From assembly GCA_903918195.1 (NCBI GenBank), contig CAIXDS010000347.1:1-38809 (forward strand): a stretch of DNA of 38,809 nucleotides, in the 5' to 3' direction. A program made the translations under genes and the position numbers. The notes beneath the pieces were generated by a model that ran no database searches, was not told the DNA's origin, and saw only the letters and a program-made list of their open reading frames with translations. The DNA comes from an uncultured Acetobacteraceae bacterium. Lineage in GTDB: Bacteria > Pseudomonadota > Alphaproteobacteria > Acetobacterales > Acetobacteraceae. Shown here piece by piece: positions 24,691 through 32,864 of this stretch. Each line of letters opens with the position of its first letter. Position 1 is the stretch's first letter.

Positions 24691-25565
24691 CGCCGCGCCG
24701 CCAGCACGCCGGCCACGATGTGCCCGGCAATCGAGCTGGAACAAACCTGCTGCAACCCCTTCCAGCCCGGCATGGAGTTGACCTCCAGCACCCAGGGCCG
24801 GCCGTCGCGGTCGCGCAGCACATCGACCCCTGCATAAGCCGCGCCGACGCAGCGCGCGGCCCGCAGCGCGAGGTCGCAAAGCGCCGCGTCGGGCGCAAGC
24901 GGCAGCGGCCTCGCACCGAGCCGCACATTGGTAATCCAGCTCTCCGCCTGGCGCGTCATCGCGGCAACCACCTCACCGGCGCAGACGAACAGCCGATGGT
25001 CGCGAAAATTCTTCGCCCCCGACGGCAGGAAACGTTGCAGGTAATACACGCCGCCGACCTCCTCCGACGGCGGCAGGTCATCCATCCCGGCAATCAGGCG
25101 CAGGCCCCGTCCCTGCGAGCCGAACAACGGCTTCAGCACCAGCGCGCCTTGCCCACATTCCCGTGCCGCAATCACCGCCGCCGCCGCGCGCCCCTCCACC
25201 GCCCAGGTCGCCGGCGTGGCAATGCCGGCCTGCGCCAGCAGGAAACTGGTGGTGGATTTGTCCACACAGCGCTCGATCGCCCTCGCGTCGTTCCACACCG
25301 GCACCCCAAGCTCACGCAACCCATGCAGCACGCCCAGACGGCGCGTCACCGCCTCGAAACTGCCGGCGGAAATTGCGCGCACCAGCACCGCATCGGGCAA
25401 CCGGTCACCAAACCCGGGCAGGGCCAGCCCATGCGGAAAAACACTATCGAACGCCGCGTCGGCGAGGCGGAAGGGAACGACAGTTACATCTCGGGTCGCG
25501 AACTCCCGCAGTAGTACACGGGCGTGCCAGTCTGGCTCGTCGATGGCCAGCGCGATTTGGGTCAT
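24687..25565 (-). CDS. RimK-like ATP-grasp ligase of the C1 cluster (possible glutamate ligase)
   Basis: ATP-grasp enzymes of the RimK/MptN group attach glutamate to an acceptor through an acyl phosphate. The 292-residue product has VDKSTTSFLLAQAGIATPATW, LVLKPLFGSQGRGLRLI (the ATP-binding lysine and glycine loop), and WVLEVNSMPGWKGLQQV, with the metal-binding Glu and Asn. In archaea MptN adds glutamate to H4MPT. In methylotrophs methylofuran carries a polyglutamate tail, so a ligase for that tail is an alternative. The start is followed upstream by a palindromic repeat that separates it from mch. Confidence 0.85.
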   Translation of the reverse strand: MTQIALAIDEPDWHARVLLREFATRDVTVVPFRLADAAFDSVFPHGLALPGFGDRLPDAVLVRAISAGSFEAVTRRLGVLHGLRELGVPVWNDARAIERCVDKSTTSFLLAQAGIATPATWAVEGRAAAAVIAARECGQGALVLKPLFGSQGRGLRLIAGMDDLPPSEEVGGVYYLQRFLPSGAKNFRDHRLFVCAGEVVAAMTRQAESWITNVRLGARPLPLAPDAALCDLALRAARCVGAAYAGVDVLRDRDGRPWVLEVNSMPGWKGLQQVCSSSIAGHIVAGVLAARR

Positions 25566-25577
25566 GCGTCAGGAAGC

Positions 25578-25631
25578 AAGGCCAGGGCTCTGCCCTGGAC
25601 CCGCCAGGGGTCGGTGGACCCCTGGACCCCA
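25578..25631. repeat. Palindromic intergenic repeat, copy downstream of mch
   Basis: The first stem is CCAGGGC-TCT-GCCCTGG (25582-25598). The second is CCAGGGGTC-GGTG-GACCCCTGG (25604-25625), followed by ACCCC. It fills the 76-base gap between mch and the RimK-like gene and could reduce transcription into the three downstream genes. Confidence 0.75.
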
Positions 25632-25641
25632 TTCCTGATCG

Positions 25642-26598
25642 TCATAGGAACGACTTATCTAGCAGGGCTGCATCCACTCTACCGGCACGGAAACTATCGC
25701 CGGTATCGATCGCGGTGACGATCACCTCCGCCGGGCTGAACAACATCGGATCAATGGCGTAGAAATCGCCCTTCGCTGCCCGGAAAATCTCCGCGAACGG
25801 GCGTCCATAATCGCGCGATTTCGCCGCCGGCATCGCTTCGGCAAGATCGCGCGCCTCCCCGGCCGGGCCGGTCACGAACAAATGCACGCGGCCACCGAAA
25901 ATAATGGCGTCGTTGGTGCGCCCCATGGCGACGACGAAATCGGGATGCGGCGGCGGCAGCGGCGCGGCACCAACACCATCAACAATGTGTTCGAGCGGGA
26001 AATGCAGCGTATGCGCCTTGTGCATCGCCACCTCCAGCACCCGCGCGACCACCTGCACACTGCCGGCCAGACTTTGCGTGGGCGCATACAGGATCGCGAG
26101 ATCGGCGGGCGCGACCCCGCACGCCAGCGCAATCTCGCCCACCAGCGGCGCCGGCGGCGGCTTGCCGCTTTCCAACACCAGCACAGCACCGCTGGCCTGA
26201 TCGTGATAATCCAGCTCCTCGAACAGCTTTTCCTTCCGCGCCAGCGCCCGGGCGGGACCGGAGCCGAGCGCGAAAAACCCGCCATGCGCGAGACTCCAAC
26301 CGGCATACTGGCTGGCCAGACAGGCAATCACCGGGTTCGAACTGGCAACCGAAATCGTCCACGGCCAGTGCGGCAGCGTGGCGTCGCTGGCCAGCCGCAC
26401 CTCGCCCAGTCCACCGAGACAAATTTCCGCGAGGCGCAACCCGGCGGCGATGCCGCCCCGGTGTTTCGCCCCGGCATCGACCAGGCATTCGCCCGCCTCG
26501 CCGCGGCTGACGCCAACACGCAGCACGGACGCCTCGGCACAGAGCCGGTCAAGCATCGGGCGGGCGCGGTTATTCACGCTGATCGGGGTCTGGGTCAT
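25642..26598 (-). CDS. mch: Methenyltetrahydromethanopterin cyclohydrolase
   Basis: Mch hydrolyses methenyl-H4MPT to formyl-H4MPT. The 318-residue product begins MTQTPISVNNRARPMLDRL and has the family blocks GGIAAGLRLAEICLGGLGEV, WTISVASSNPVIACLASQYAGW, ALGSGPARAL and FVVAMGRTNDAIIFGG. The length matches bacterial Mch. The start overlaps the orfY-type gene stop as ATGA. The open frame continues upstream to 27294 but without conservation. Confidence 0.95.
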   Translation of the reverse strand: MTQTPISVNNRARPMLDRLCAEASVLRVGVSRGEAGECLVDAGAKHRGGIAAGLRLAEICLGGLGEVRLASDATLPHWPWTISVASSNPVIACLASQYAGWSLAHGGFFALGSGPARALARKEKLFEELDYHDQASGAVLVLESGKPPPAPLVGEIALACGVAPADLAILYAPTQSLAGSVQVVARVLEVAMHKAHTLHFPLEHIVDGVGAAPLPPPHPDFVVAMGRTNDAIIFGGRVHLFVTGPAGEARDLAEAMPAAKSRDYGRPFAEIFRAAKGDFYAIDPMLFSPAEVIVTAIDTGDSFRAGRVDAALLDKSFL

Positions 26599-27707
26599 GC
26601 GGGAACCTGCAGAAGACGGGCCAGAATCGCCGCCGCGCGGTGGCGCACGCAAGCTTCGGCCGTGTCGGCGTCGGCGGCATCCGCACACACGGTGCACAGC
26701 GGCGCCCCGCGCGGGACCGGGTCGCCGGCCGGCTGGCGGTCCGCCGCCCAGGCCGGCCACGTGAAATCCGGTGGCACCCGGATGTCGGCGGTCGCATAGA
26801 CAATCGCGGCGGCCGAGGCGGGCGGCAAAGCGAGATCGGTATCCGGCAGCACCCCCGCGCAGGCATCGAGATGCTGGCGGAACAACGCGCCATCCCGATC
26901 GGCGAAAATGTCCAGCGTGGCGCCGGGGCGCGGGTTCACTTCCAGCAGATCGAAACCGTCCTCGCGCAGCAGAAAATCGGCGCTGTTGAGGCCGCGCAGG
27001 CCGGTGTGCGGCACCAGCCGCATGACCGCTTCGCACATCTCCGACGCGCGGACCGGCCCGACCGGCGCCGGGCGCACGGCGCCCCCATAGCGGAACGGCC
27101 GGCCCGGCGCCGGATCGGCCCATTGCCGGCTGAGGCCGAGAACACGGCAGGACCCGCCAGCGGCAAGGAAAGCAACGGAGATCGGCACGCCTTCCACGCG
27201 ACGCTGGTAGTATCGGCCGCGCCGCGCATCGCCCCGGCGCGGGGAGGCAACCACATGCACGCCCCCCGAGCCACCGGTAAGCTTGCGCAGCCACATGCCC
27301 TCGTCCGGCCGGTCCTGTCGTATTTCCGGATGCGCGATCCCGGCCCGCGCGCAGATCGCGGCGAAGGCTAAGGGGTCCTTGAGGGCGGCGACGGTTTCCG
27401 CCGCGTTGCCCAGCAGCACATGGCGCGCGGCGATGGCGCGCAGCAATTCGGGGCGATCCTCGAAACCGCTGCCGGTAACCACGCCGATCACCGGCCGCCC
27501 GGCCGCCAGCCGCCCCGCCGCCAGCCGATCAAGCGCCGCGAGCAGCGCTTCCGGCACAAAACCGCGCGTCAGGTTGCCGGGCACGCGCTCGCTCGCTTCC
27601 GCCAGGTCCTGCGTGTCGCAATCGCCGAACAGATCGGCGACCAGCGGACGGTAGCCGCCGCGCCGTGCGCAGGCGGCCAGCGCCCGCCCCGACAGCGCGG
27701 CGATCAT
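26595..27707 (-). CDS. OrfY-type ATP-grasp protein of the H4MPT cluster (COG2232-like)
   Basis: The 370-residue protein is an ATP-grasp enzyme of the kind encoded with mch and mtdB in methylotrophs, where it is called OrfY. It shows WLRKLTGGSGGVHVV (ATP-binding region), RRVEGVPISVAFLA, GLRGLNSADFLLREDGFDLLEVNPRPGATLD across the catalytic segment, and a C-terminal beta-rich tail. Its acceptor is not established, and a role in cofactor side-chain assembly is inference. The ATG at 27707 is preferred. A TTG at 27749 would overlap mtdB and adds 14 residues. No strong ribosome binding site is visible, consistent with coupling to mtdB. Confidence 0.83.
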   Translation of the reverse strand: MIAALSGRALAACARRGGYRPLVADLFGDCDTQDLAEASERVPGNLTRGFVPEALLAALDRLAAGRLAAGRPVIGVVTGSGFEDRPELLRAIAARHVLLGNAAETVAALKDPLAFAAICARAGIAHPEIRQDRPDEGMWLRKLTGGSGGVHVVASPRRGDARRGRYYQRRVEGVPISVAFLAAGGSCRVLGLSRQWADPAPGRPFRYGGAVRPAPVGPVRASEMCEAVMRLVPHTGLRGLNSADFLLREDGFDLLEVNPRPGATLDIFADRDGALFRQHLDACAGVLPDTDLALPPASAAAIVYATADIRVPPDFTWPAWAADRQPAGDPVPRGAPLCTVCADAADADTAEACVRHRAAAILARLLQVPA

Positions 27708-27720
27708 CACCGCCGGCGCG

Positions 27721-28617
27721 TCATCGCGCGAGGTCACGGGCGAGAACAAACGCGTCGCGGAAATCCAGTGTCAGCGGCTTGGTGCTTTCGATCATGCGGC
27801 GGAACAGGCCGAACTCGGTCTGGTACTTGGTCTGCCCGATCGCCAGCGCGCCGATGCCGATGGTGGTGCCCTCGCCAATCCGCGTGCCGTCGGCAAACAG
27901 ATCGAGCCCGGCGACGCCCGGCGGCGGCACGGCATTGACGCAGGCCACCGCCAGCAGGCCGGGCGAGCGCTGCAACAGCCCGGCATCGATGATCTGCACA
28001 CCCGCGCGGCCGGCGCACAGCGCCACCTCGGCATTGCCCAGCAGGCCGGCCTTCAGCGCCTCGGTGCTGGCATCGGCGGCGTCCACCACCACACCGAACC
28101 GGGTGGCGATCTCGGCGGCGGACTCCGCCACCCGGCGCGGCCCGTCATGGCCCGCGAGCGTAACCTGCGCCCCCTCCAGCGCGCTGATCACGGCAGCGGC
28201 GAAGCCGACCACGCCGGTGGCGCCGAACACCACGATCCGTGTCCCGGCAAGGTCGCGGCCATGGGCGGCCCGCAGCGCCCGTTCCAGCCGCGCCACCATC
28301 GCCGCGGCGGTGGTGAACGACCCGGCCGGATCGGCAAACACCGAAATGACGAACGGCGGCACCATCGCCCGCTTGGCCCGCTCCAGCATGTCGAGCGCCG
28401 CGATCGCGTTCTTGCCGCCGATGAACACGCCGGTCTTCGCGCCATCCTTCGGCGGGCGCGAGAAGATTGCGTCCTGCACCAGGCCGGTGACTTCCTCGGG
28501 GGTGACGTTGGTGTAGGGGATGGCGGCGTCGTAGCCGGCATCGAGCGCCATGTTGATGTCGAACGGACTGGCGTGCCGCAAGGGGCTCAACAGGTGCAAA
28601 ATCCGTTTGTCAGCCAC
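27721..28617 (-). CDS. mtdB: NAD(P)-dependent methylene-tetrahydromethanopterin dehydrogenase
   Basis: MtdB oxidises methylene-H4MPT to methenyl-H4MPT. The 298-residue product starts from GTG at 28617, which follows AGGGG by 7 bases. It shows ADKRILHLLSPLRHASPFDIN, DAAIPYTNVTPEEVTGLVQD, GVFIGGKNAIAALDML, and the Rossmann nucleotide loop RIVVFGATGVVGFAAAV. The GKNA and ASPFD blocks are characteristic of MtdB/MtdA. It lies 32 bases downstream of mptG and directly before the orfY-type gene. Confidence 0.95.
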   Translation of the reverse strand: MADKRILHLLSPLRHASPFDINMALDAGYDAAIPYTNVTPEEVTGLVQDAIFSRPPKDGAKTGVFIGGKNAIAALDMLERAKRAMVPPFVISVFADPAGSFTTAAAMVARLERALRAAHGRDLAGTRIVVFGATGVVGFAAAVISALEGAQVTLAGHDGPRRVAESAAEIATRFGVVVDAADASTEALKAGLLGNAEVALCAGRAGVQIIDAGLLQRSPGLLAVACVNAVPPPGVAGLDLFADGTRIGEGTTIGIGALAIGQTKYQTEFGLFRRMIESTKPLTLDFRDAFVLARDLAR

Positions 28618-28649
28618 GGCATTTCCCCTGGTTGTTAATGGGCGTTCCG

Positions 28650-29696
28650 TCAGCCCGCTTTTACCGATGCACCGTGATTGAGCCCGCGGCAGATGAGCAA
28701 GTCCAGCCCTTTCGCCGCGCCGCTGTCCTGGAGCCGGGCGGCCAGACGTTGCGCCTCGGCCGGGCTGGCGGCGAAGGCGAAGCCGGTCGGTCCCCAGGAG
28801 CTTTGGCCGATCCCGGTGGCGCCGGTCGCCGCCAGCACGCCCAGCGCGGCGGCGACGGCGGGGCGGGTGAAGCGGCCGCCCTGGCTGGGGGCGAAATAAT
28901 CGCCGACATGGTCCTGGATCGCGCCGATCGCGGCCCCGAAGGCGGGCAGATCCTGCTCGGCCAGCGCCGGCAGCGCCTGCATCAGCACGAGACGGCAGAG
29001 CGTGCCGGCCATTGCCGCCGGCATCGGCGCCAGCGACCGGAACGCCGCCCGCTCGCACGATCCGGAGAGCCCTTCGCGGTCGCGGTCCAGCACCAGCAGG
29101 ATGCGCCAGGCCGCCGGCAGGCGCGCCCGCGCCAGCAGCGGCGGCGGCGCCGCGCCGGCTCCCTTGCCGCCATCGATCACCAGGCCGCCATGGCGAAACA
29201 ACCCGATGCCGATACCGGACCGTGCCCCGCGCTCCAGACGCCCGGCATCGCCGCGCAGATCGGCGGCACGGCCATGCAGCCGCCGGATCGCCGTCGCCAC
29301 CGCGAGCGCAAGCTGGGTGCCGGAGCCGAGGCCGGCATGTGGCGGAATGGCCTCCTCCATCACGATTTCGTGGTGGATGTCGAGGCCGAGATGCCGGCGC
29401 ATCAGCGCCAGATAGCGGGCGATGCGCTCATGCTCGGGGCCGCTGATCCGCGTCGCCGCCGCGCGGCGGGCGATCAGGCGGGTGACCGGCTGGTCGAGCG
29501 ACAGGCCGATACTGCCGAAGCGGCGGCCGGTGCCGCCGTTAAGATCGAGAAAGCCGAGATGCAGCCGCGCGGCGCACGCAACGGTGACGCTGCCCGGCAA
29601 GCGTGCCTCCGGCATGCCTCCCAAAGAGCGCGCCTCCGGCATCCCTCCCACGGAGCGCGCCTCCGGCGCGACAGGCAAGTTCGGTGTTGCCTTCAT
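28650..29696 (-). CDS. mptG: Beta-ribofuranosylaminobenzene 5'-phosphate synthase with N-terminal peptide repeat
   Basis: This GHMP-fold enzyme joins p-hydroxybenzoate or p-aminobenzoate to PRPP with decarboxylation, the committed step of H4MPT side-chain synthesis. The 348-residue product has the entry motif ARLHLGFLDLNGGTGRRFGS, PPHAGLGSGTQLALAVATAI (GHMP phosphate loop) and GIGQSSWGPTGFAF near the end. The first 36 residues are unusual: a nonapeptide PEARSxGGM repeated 2.5 times before the conserved domain. Starts at internal ATG codons within the repeat are possible. It is the first gene of the minus-strand C1 run, divergent from the dehydratase gene. Confidence 0.9.
   Translation of the reverse strand: MKATPNLPVAPEARSVGGMPEARSLGGMPEARLPGSVTVACAARLHLGFLDLNGGTGRRFGSIGLSLDQPVTRLIARRAAATRISGPEHERIARYLALMRRHLGLDIHHEIVMEEAIPPHAGLGSGTQLALAVATAIRRLHGRAADLRGDAGRLERGARSGIGIGLFRHGGLVIDGGKGAGAAPPPLLARARLPAAWRILLVLDRDREGLSGSCERAAFRSLAPMPAAMAGTLCRLVLMQALPALAEQDLPAFGAAIGAIQDHVGDYFAPSQGGRFTRPAVAAALGVLAATGATGIGQSSWGPTGFAFAASPAEAQRLAARLQDSGAAKGLDLLICRGLNHGASVKAG
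29601..29670. repeat. 27-base tandem repeat inside the 5' end of mptG
   Basis: Units 29601-29627 and 29628-29654 match at 23 of 27 positions, and a partial third unit runs to about 29670. Read on the minus strand they encode the repeated nonapeptide PEARSxGGM. The period is a multiple of 3, so expansion keeps the frame. Confidence 0.8.
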
Positions 29697-29771
29697 TGTG
29701 CATCATGTTTCACGTTTACGTCGCGGCTGGCAATGACCACTTCGATAACCGCGAACAAAGGGGGACACGCC

Positions 29772-30155
29772 ATGACGACAACGTCAGCCGAGCACGTTTA
29801 TCAGGACGTCGAGGTCGAGGACTGGCTGATTGCGAACCTGCCGCACTGGAAACTGGAGCGCGGCTGGATACGGCGGAAATACCGAACGAACAGTTGGAAA
29901 GGCACCCTGATGGTGGTGAACACCATTGGCCACCTGGCCGAGGCGGCCTGGCACCATCCCGACATCACGTTCTCGTATGCCTGGCTCGAAGTGCGGCTGT
30001 GCACGCATTCGGCGAACGGCATCACCGACAAGGATTTTACCCTCGCCCGGAAGATCGAGGAGGTCGTGCAGTGGCAGCCCGGTCGCGAGGGCGGTGCGTT
30101 GGTGGGCACGCCGCGCGACGACCAGCGCTTCGCGTACATCAAATACGATGACTGA
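29772..30155 (+). CDS. Pterin-4a-carbinolamine dehydratase-like protein
   Basis: PCD/DCoH proteins dehydrate 4a-hydroxytetrahydropterins. The 127-residue product carries the motif AAWHHPDITFSYAWLEVRL with the paired histidines, then THSANGITDKDFTLARKIE, the conserved end. The N- and C-termini are longer than in the 95-110 residue enzymes of aromatic hydroxylase systems. The ATG at 29772 has AAAGGGGGACACGCC upstream. Its stop lies inside fhcB (8-base overlap), tying it to H4MPT metabolism. No aromatic amino acid hydroxylase lies nearby. Confidence 0.88.
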   Translation: MTTTSAEHVYQDVEVEDWLIANLPHWKLERGWIRRKYRTNSWKGTLMVVNTIGHLAEAAWHHPDITFSYAWLEVRLCTHSANGITDKDFTLARKIEEVVQWQPGREGGALVGTPRDDQRFAYIKYDD

Positions 30156-31254
30156 ACCGCCTGCCGTGACCCGGGCGGGCGCGTGGGTGGGCGGCCGGGC
30201 CGTCTCCGCGCCGGAAGCGGTGCGGCAGGCCGCCGGCTTGCTCGGCCGCAGCCGGGCGGCCGTGGTGGCGGGGCTGGGGACCGACATCGCCGGCGCGCGG
30301 GCCTCGGTCGCCCTGGCGCAGGCGATCGGCGCGGCCATCGACCACATGGATGCCGACGCGGCGCTCGCCAATCTCGATGTGATGCGCCGCGCCGGATGGA
30401 TCGTCACCACGCCGCTGCAGGCCAGGACGCGGGCGGACGCGGTGCTGCTGGTGGGGCCGGGCCTGCCGGCGGCATGGCCGGACATGGTCGTGCGGCTGGC
30501 GCTGCACGATCCCCCCGCGCTGGTTCCGGACGCGGCGCGAAAACTGTTCCATCTTGGTCCCGGCACGGACGGGCCGTTGGCGGGTGCCATCGCGATCGAG
30601 GCTCCCGCGGAGCGGTTGCTGGTACCGCTCGCGGTGCTGCGGGCGCTGGCCGCCGGGCGCCCGACATCGCTCGATTCCACAGCGGCAGCGCCGCTGCAGA
30701 ACCTGGCCGCGGCGCTGGCGCAGGCACGGTTCGGCGTCGCCGTCTGGGCGGCCGGGGCGCTCGACACGCTGGCGGTTGAGACGCTGTGCGGCCTGATCGA
30801 CGACCTCAACCGCACCACCCGTTTCGCCGGTTTGCCGCTGCCGGCCGCGAACAACGCGGAGGGGGTGATGCAGGCTTCTGCCTGGGCGACCGGGTTTCCT
30901 TTCCGCACCGGTTTTGCCGGCGCGGTGCCGGTGCACGACCCGTGGCGCTTCGACGCGCGGCGGATGGTGGCGAGCGGCGAAGCGGATGCGGCCCTATGGA
31001 TTTCCGCCTTCGCGCCCACTCCACCACCCTGGGGAGACGACGTGCCGACGGTGGCGCTGGTCGCCCCGGGCACCGAATTCCGCACCCCGCCTGCCGTGCT
31101 GCTGGAGGTCGGACATCCCGGCATCGACCACGATTCGATGCTGTTCAACGCGGCGCTGGGCGGCATCAGCTTCGCCGCCGCCGCGTCGCCCCGGCCCACC
31201 GCGCGCGTGGCTGACACGGTGGCGGCGATCATGGCGGCCCTGCAATCATGCTGA
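30148..31254 (+). CDS. fhcB: Formyltransferase/hydrolase complex subunit B
   Basis: FhcB is the bacterial relative of formylmethanofuran dehydrogenase subunit B, reduced to a structural role in the Fhc complex, which converts formyl-H4MPT to formate through methylofuran. The 368-residue product has GLGTDIAGARASVALAQAIGA, IVTTPLQARTRADAVLLVGP, LDDLNRTTRFAGLPLPAANNAEG-type sequence at about 215-237, and DPWRFDARRM. No cysteine cluster for an iron-sulfur or molybdopterin site is visible, as expected for FhcB. The start overlaps the dehydratase gene, and the end overlaps fhcA by 7 bases. Confidence 0.9.
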   Translation: MTEPPAVTRAGAWVGGRAVSAPEAVRQAAGLLGRSRAAVVAGLGTDIAGARASVALAQAIGAAIDHMDADAALANLDVMRRAGWIVTTPLQARTRADAVLLVGPGLPAAWPDMVVRLALHDPPALVPDAARKLFHLGPGTDGPLAGAIAIEAPAERLLVPLAVLRALAAGRPTSLDSTAAAPLQNLAAALAQARFGVAVWAAGALDTLAVETLCGLIDDLNRTTRFAGLPLPAANNAEGVMQASAWATGFPFRTGFAGAVPVHDPWRFDARRMVASGEADAALWISAFAPTPPPWGDDVPTVALVAPGTEFRTPPAVLLEVGHPGIDHDSMLFNAALGGISFAAAASPRPTARVADTVAAIMAALQSC

Positions 31255-32864
31255 TGCGCCTCGCCGGCGGGCGCATCGTCGATCCCGCCCATGGCCGCGA
31301 CGCGGTCGGCGATCTGTGGGTTCAGGATGGGCGCGTCGTGGCGCCGCCGCCGGCCGGTGCGCCGGCCGATGCAACGCACGATGTGACCGGCTGCATCGTC
31401 ATGGCCGGCGGCATCGACATTCACAGCCATATCGCCGGGACAAATGTGAACGCGGCGCGCCTGTTGCTGCCGGAATTGCGTGCCGGTGACGCGGTGGCGT
31501 CCGTGCCGGTGACCCAGACCATCGGCCGGCTCTACGCGGCGATGGGGTTCACCACCGTGGTGGAGCCAGCCATCTCCCCGCATGTCGCCACCCAGGCGCA
31601 TCTGGAGCTGGCCGACATTCCGATCATCGACACCGCCATCCTCGCGGTGCTCGGCAACGACGATTTTCTCCTGCGGCTGCTGGAGCGGAACGAAGGCAAG
31701 GCGGCGGTCGCCGATTATGCCGCGCGGGTGCTGGGCGGCAGCCGGGCGATCGGCATCAAGGCGATCAACCCCGGCGCCGCCGCGGCGTTCAAGTCGAACG
31801 TGCGCCGCTTCGGGCTGGACGATGCGGTGCCAGGCAGCGCGATCACCTCCCGCGCCATCATCAACACGTTGCAGGCGGCGACCGAGACGCTCGGGCTCGC
31901 GCATCCGCTGCATCTGCACTGCAGCAATCTTGGCATGCCCGGCAATGCCGAGACCGCGCTGGCCACCATGGATGCGGCCGGCGGGGCCCGGCTGCATCTC
32001 GCCCATTTGCAGTTCTACGCGTACGGAACCGAAGGCAAGCGCGGTTTCTCCTCGGCCGCCCCGCTGCTGGCCGAGGCGGTGAATGCGCGGCGCAACATCA
32101 CCGCCGATATCGGCCAGGTGATGTTCGGCCAGACCGTGACCGTTTCGTCGGACGTGCTGCGCCAGTTCAATGCGCGCGGCCAGGCGCACCCGCGCAAATC
32201 GGTGATCCTCGACGGCGACGGCAATGGCGGCGGCATCGTGCCGTACCGCTATCGCCGGACCGATTTCTACAACGCGGTGCAATGGGCCGCGGGGCTGGAG
32301 TTGTTCCTGCTGATCGACGACCCCTGGCGGGTGTTTTTCACCACCGACCATCCGAACGGCGCCCCGTTCACCGCCTATCCCGACCTGCTCGCCCTGCTGA
32401 TGGACCGCTCGCTGCGCGCGCAGCACATCGAGACCTTGCCGAAAGACGCCATGGAGGTCAGCACGCTCGCGGCGATCACCCGCGAATACACCATTGGCGA
32501 GATCGCCATCATGACGCGCGCGGCGCCCGCCCGGCTGCTCGGGCTGGCCGATCGCGGCCATCTCGGGCCGGGGGCGCGCGCCGACATTGCCGTCTATCGC
32601 CCGCAGGCCGACCGCGCCGCCATGTTCCGCAACGCCGAACTGGTGTTGAAGGACGGCGTGCCGGTGATGCGCGCCGGCCAGCCGGTGGCGCGCCCGGCCG
32701 GCCGGGGGCTGGCCGTGCGCCCCGGCTTCGACGCCGCGATCAACCGCAGCCTCGCCGCGTTCTACGAGTCAACTTACGGCGTCGCGCCCACCGCATTTGA
32801 CGTCCCGGCGGCCGAAACGGTCGGCCGGGCGGCGCCCTTCGAGACGGTGCCATGCCGGACCTGA
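31248..32864 (+). CDS. fhcA: Formyltransferase/hydrolase complex subunit A (amidohydrolase)
   Basis: FhcA hydrolyses formyl-methylofuran to formate at a binuclear zinc site. The 538-residue protein is an amidohydrolase-fold enzyme with IDIHSHIAG (His59 and His61), AIGIKAINPGAA (likely carboxylated lysine), HLHCSNLG, LHLAHLQFYAYG and TTDHPNGAPFTAYP with the metal-binding aspartate. All expected zinc-ligand segments are present, so it looks active. It overlaps fhcB by 7 bases and fhcD by 13 bases. A second ATG at 31254 is possible. Confidence 0.94.
   Translation: MLMRLAGGRIVDPAHGRDAVGDLWVQDGRVVAPPPAGAPADATHDVTGCIVMAGGIDIHSHIAGTNVNAARLLLPELRAGDAVASVPVTQTIGRLYAAMGFTTVVEPAISPHVATQAHLELADIPIIDTAILAVLGNDDFLLRLLERNEGKAAVADYAARVLGGSRAIGIKAINPGAAAAFKSNVRRFGLDDAVPGSAITSRAIINTLQAATETLGLAHPLHLHCSNLGMPGNAETALATMDAAGGARLHLAHLQFYAYGTEGKRGFSSAAPLLAEAVNARRNITADIGQVMFGQTVTVSSDVLRQFNARGQAHPRKSVILDGDGNGGGIVPYRYRRTDFYNAVQWAAGLELFLLIDDPWRVFFTTDHPNGAPFTAYPDLLALLMDRSLRAQHIETLPKDAMEVSTLAAITREYTIGEIAIMTRAAPARLLGLADRGHLGPGARADIAVYRPQADRAAMFRNAELVLKDGVPVMRAGQPVARPAGRGLAVRPGFDAAINRSLAAFYESTYGVAPTAFDVPAAETVGRAAPFETVPCRT

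Noticed and set aside
29784..32561. 925-codon minus-strand open frame across the dehydratase, fhcB and fhcA
   Set aside because: It is antisense to three overlapping, well-recognised genes. Its length results from high GC content.
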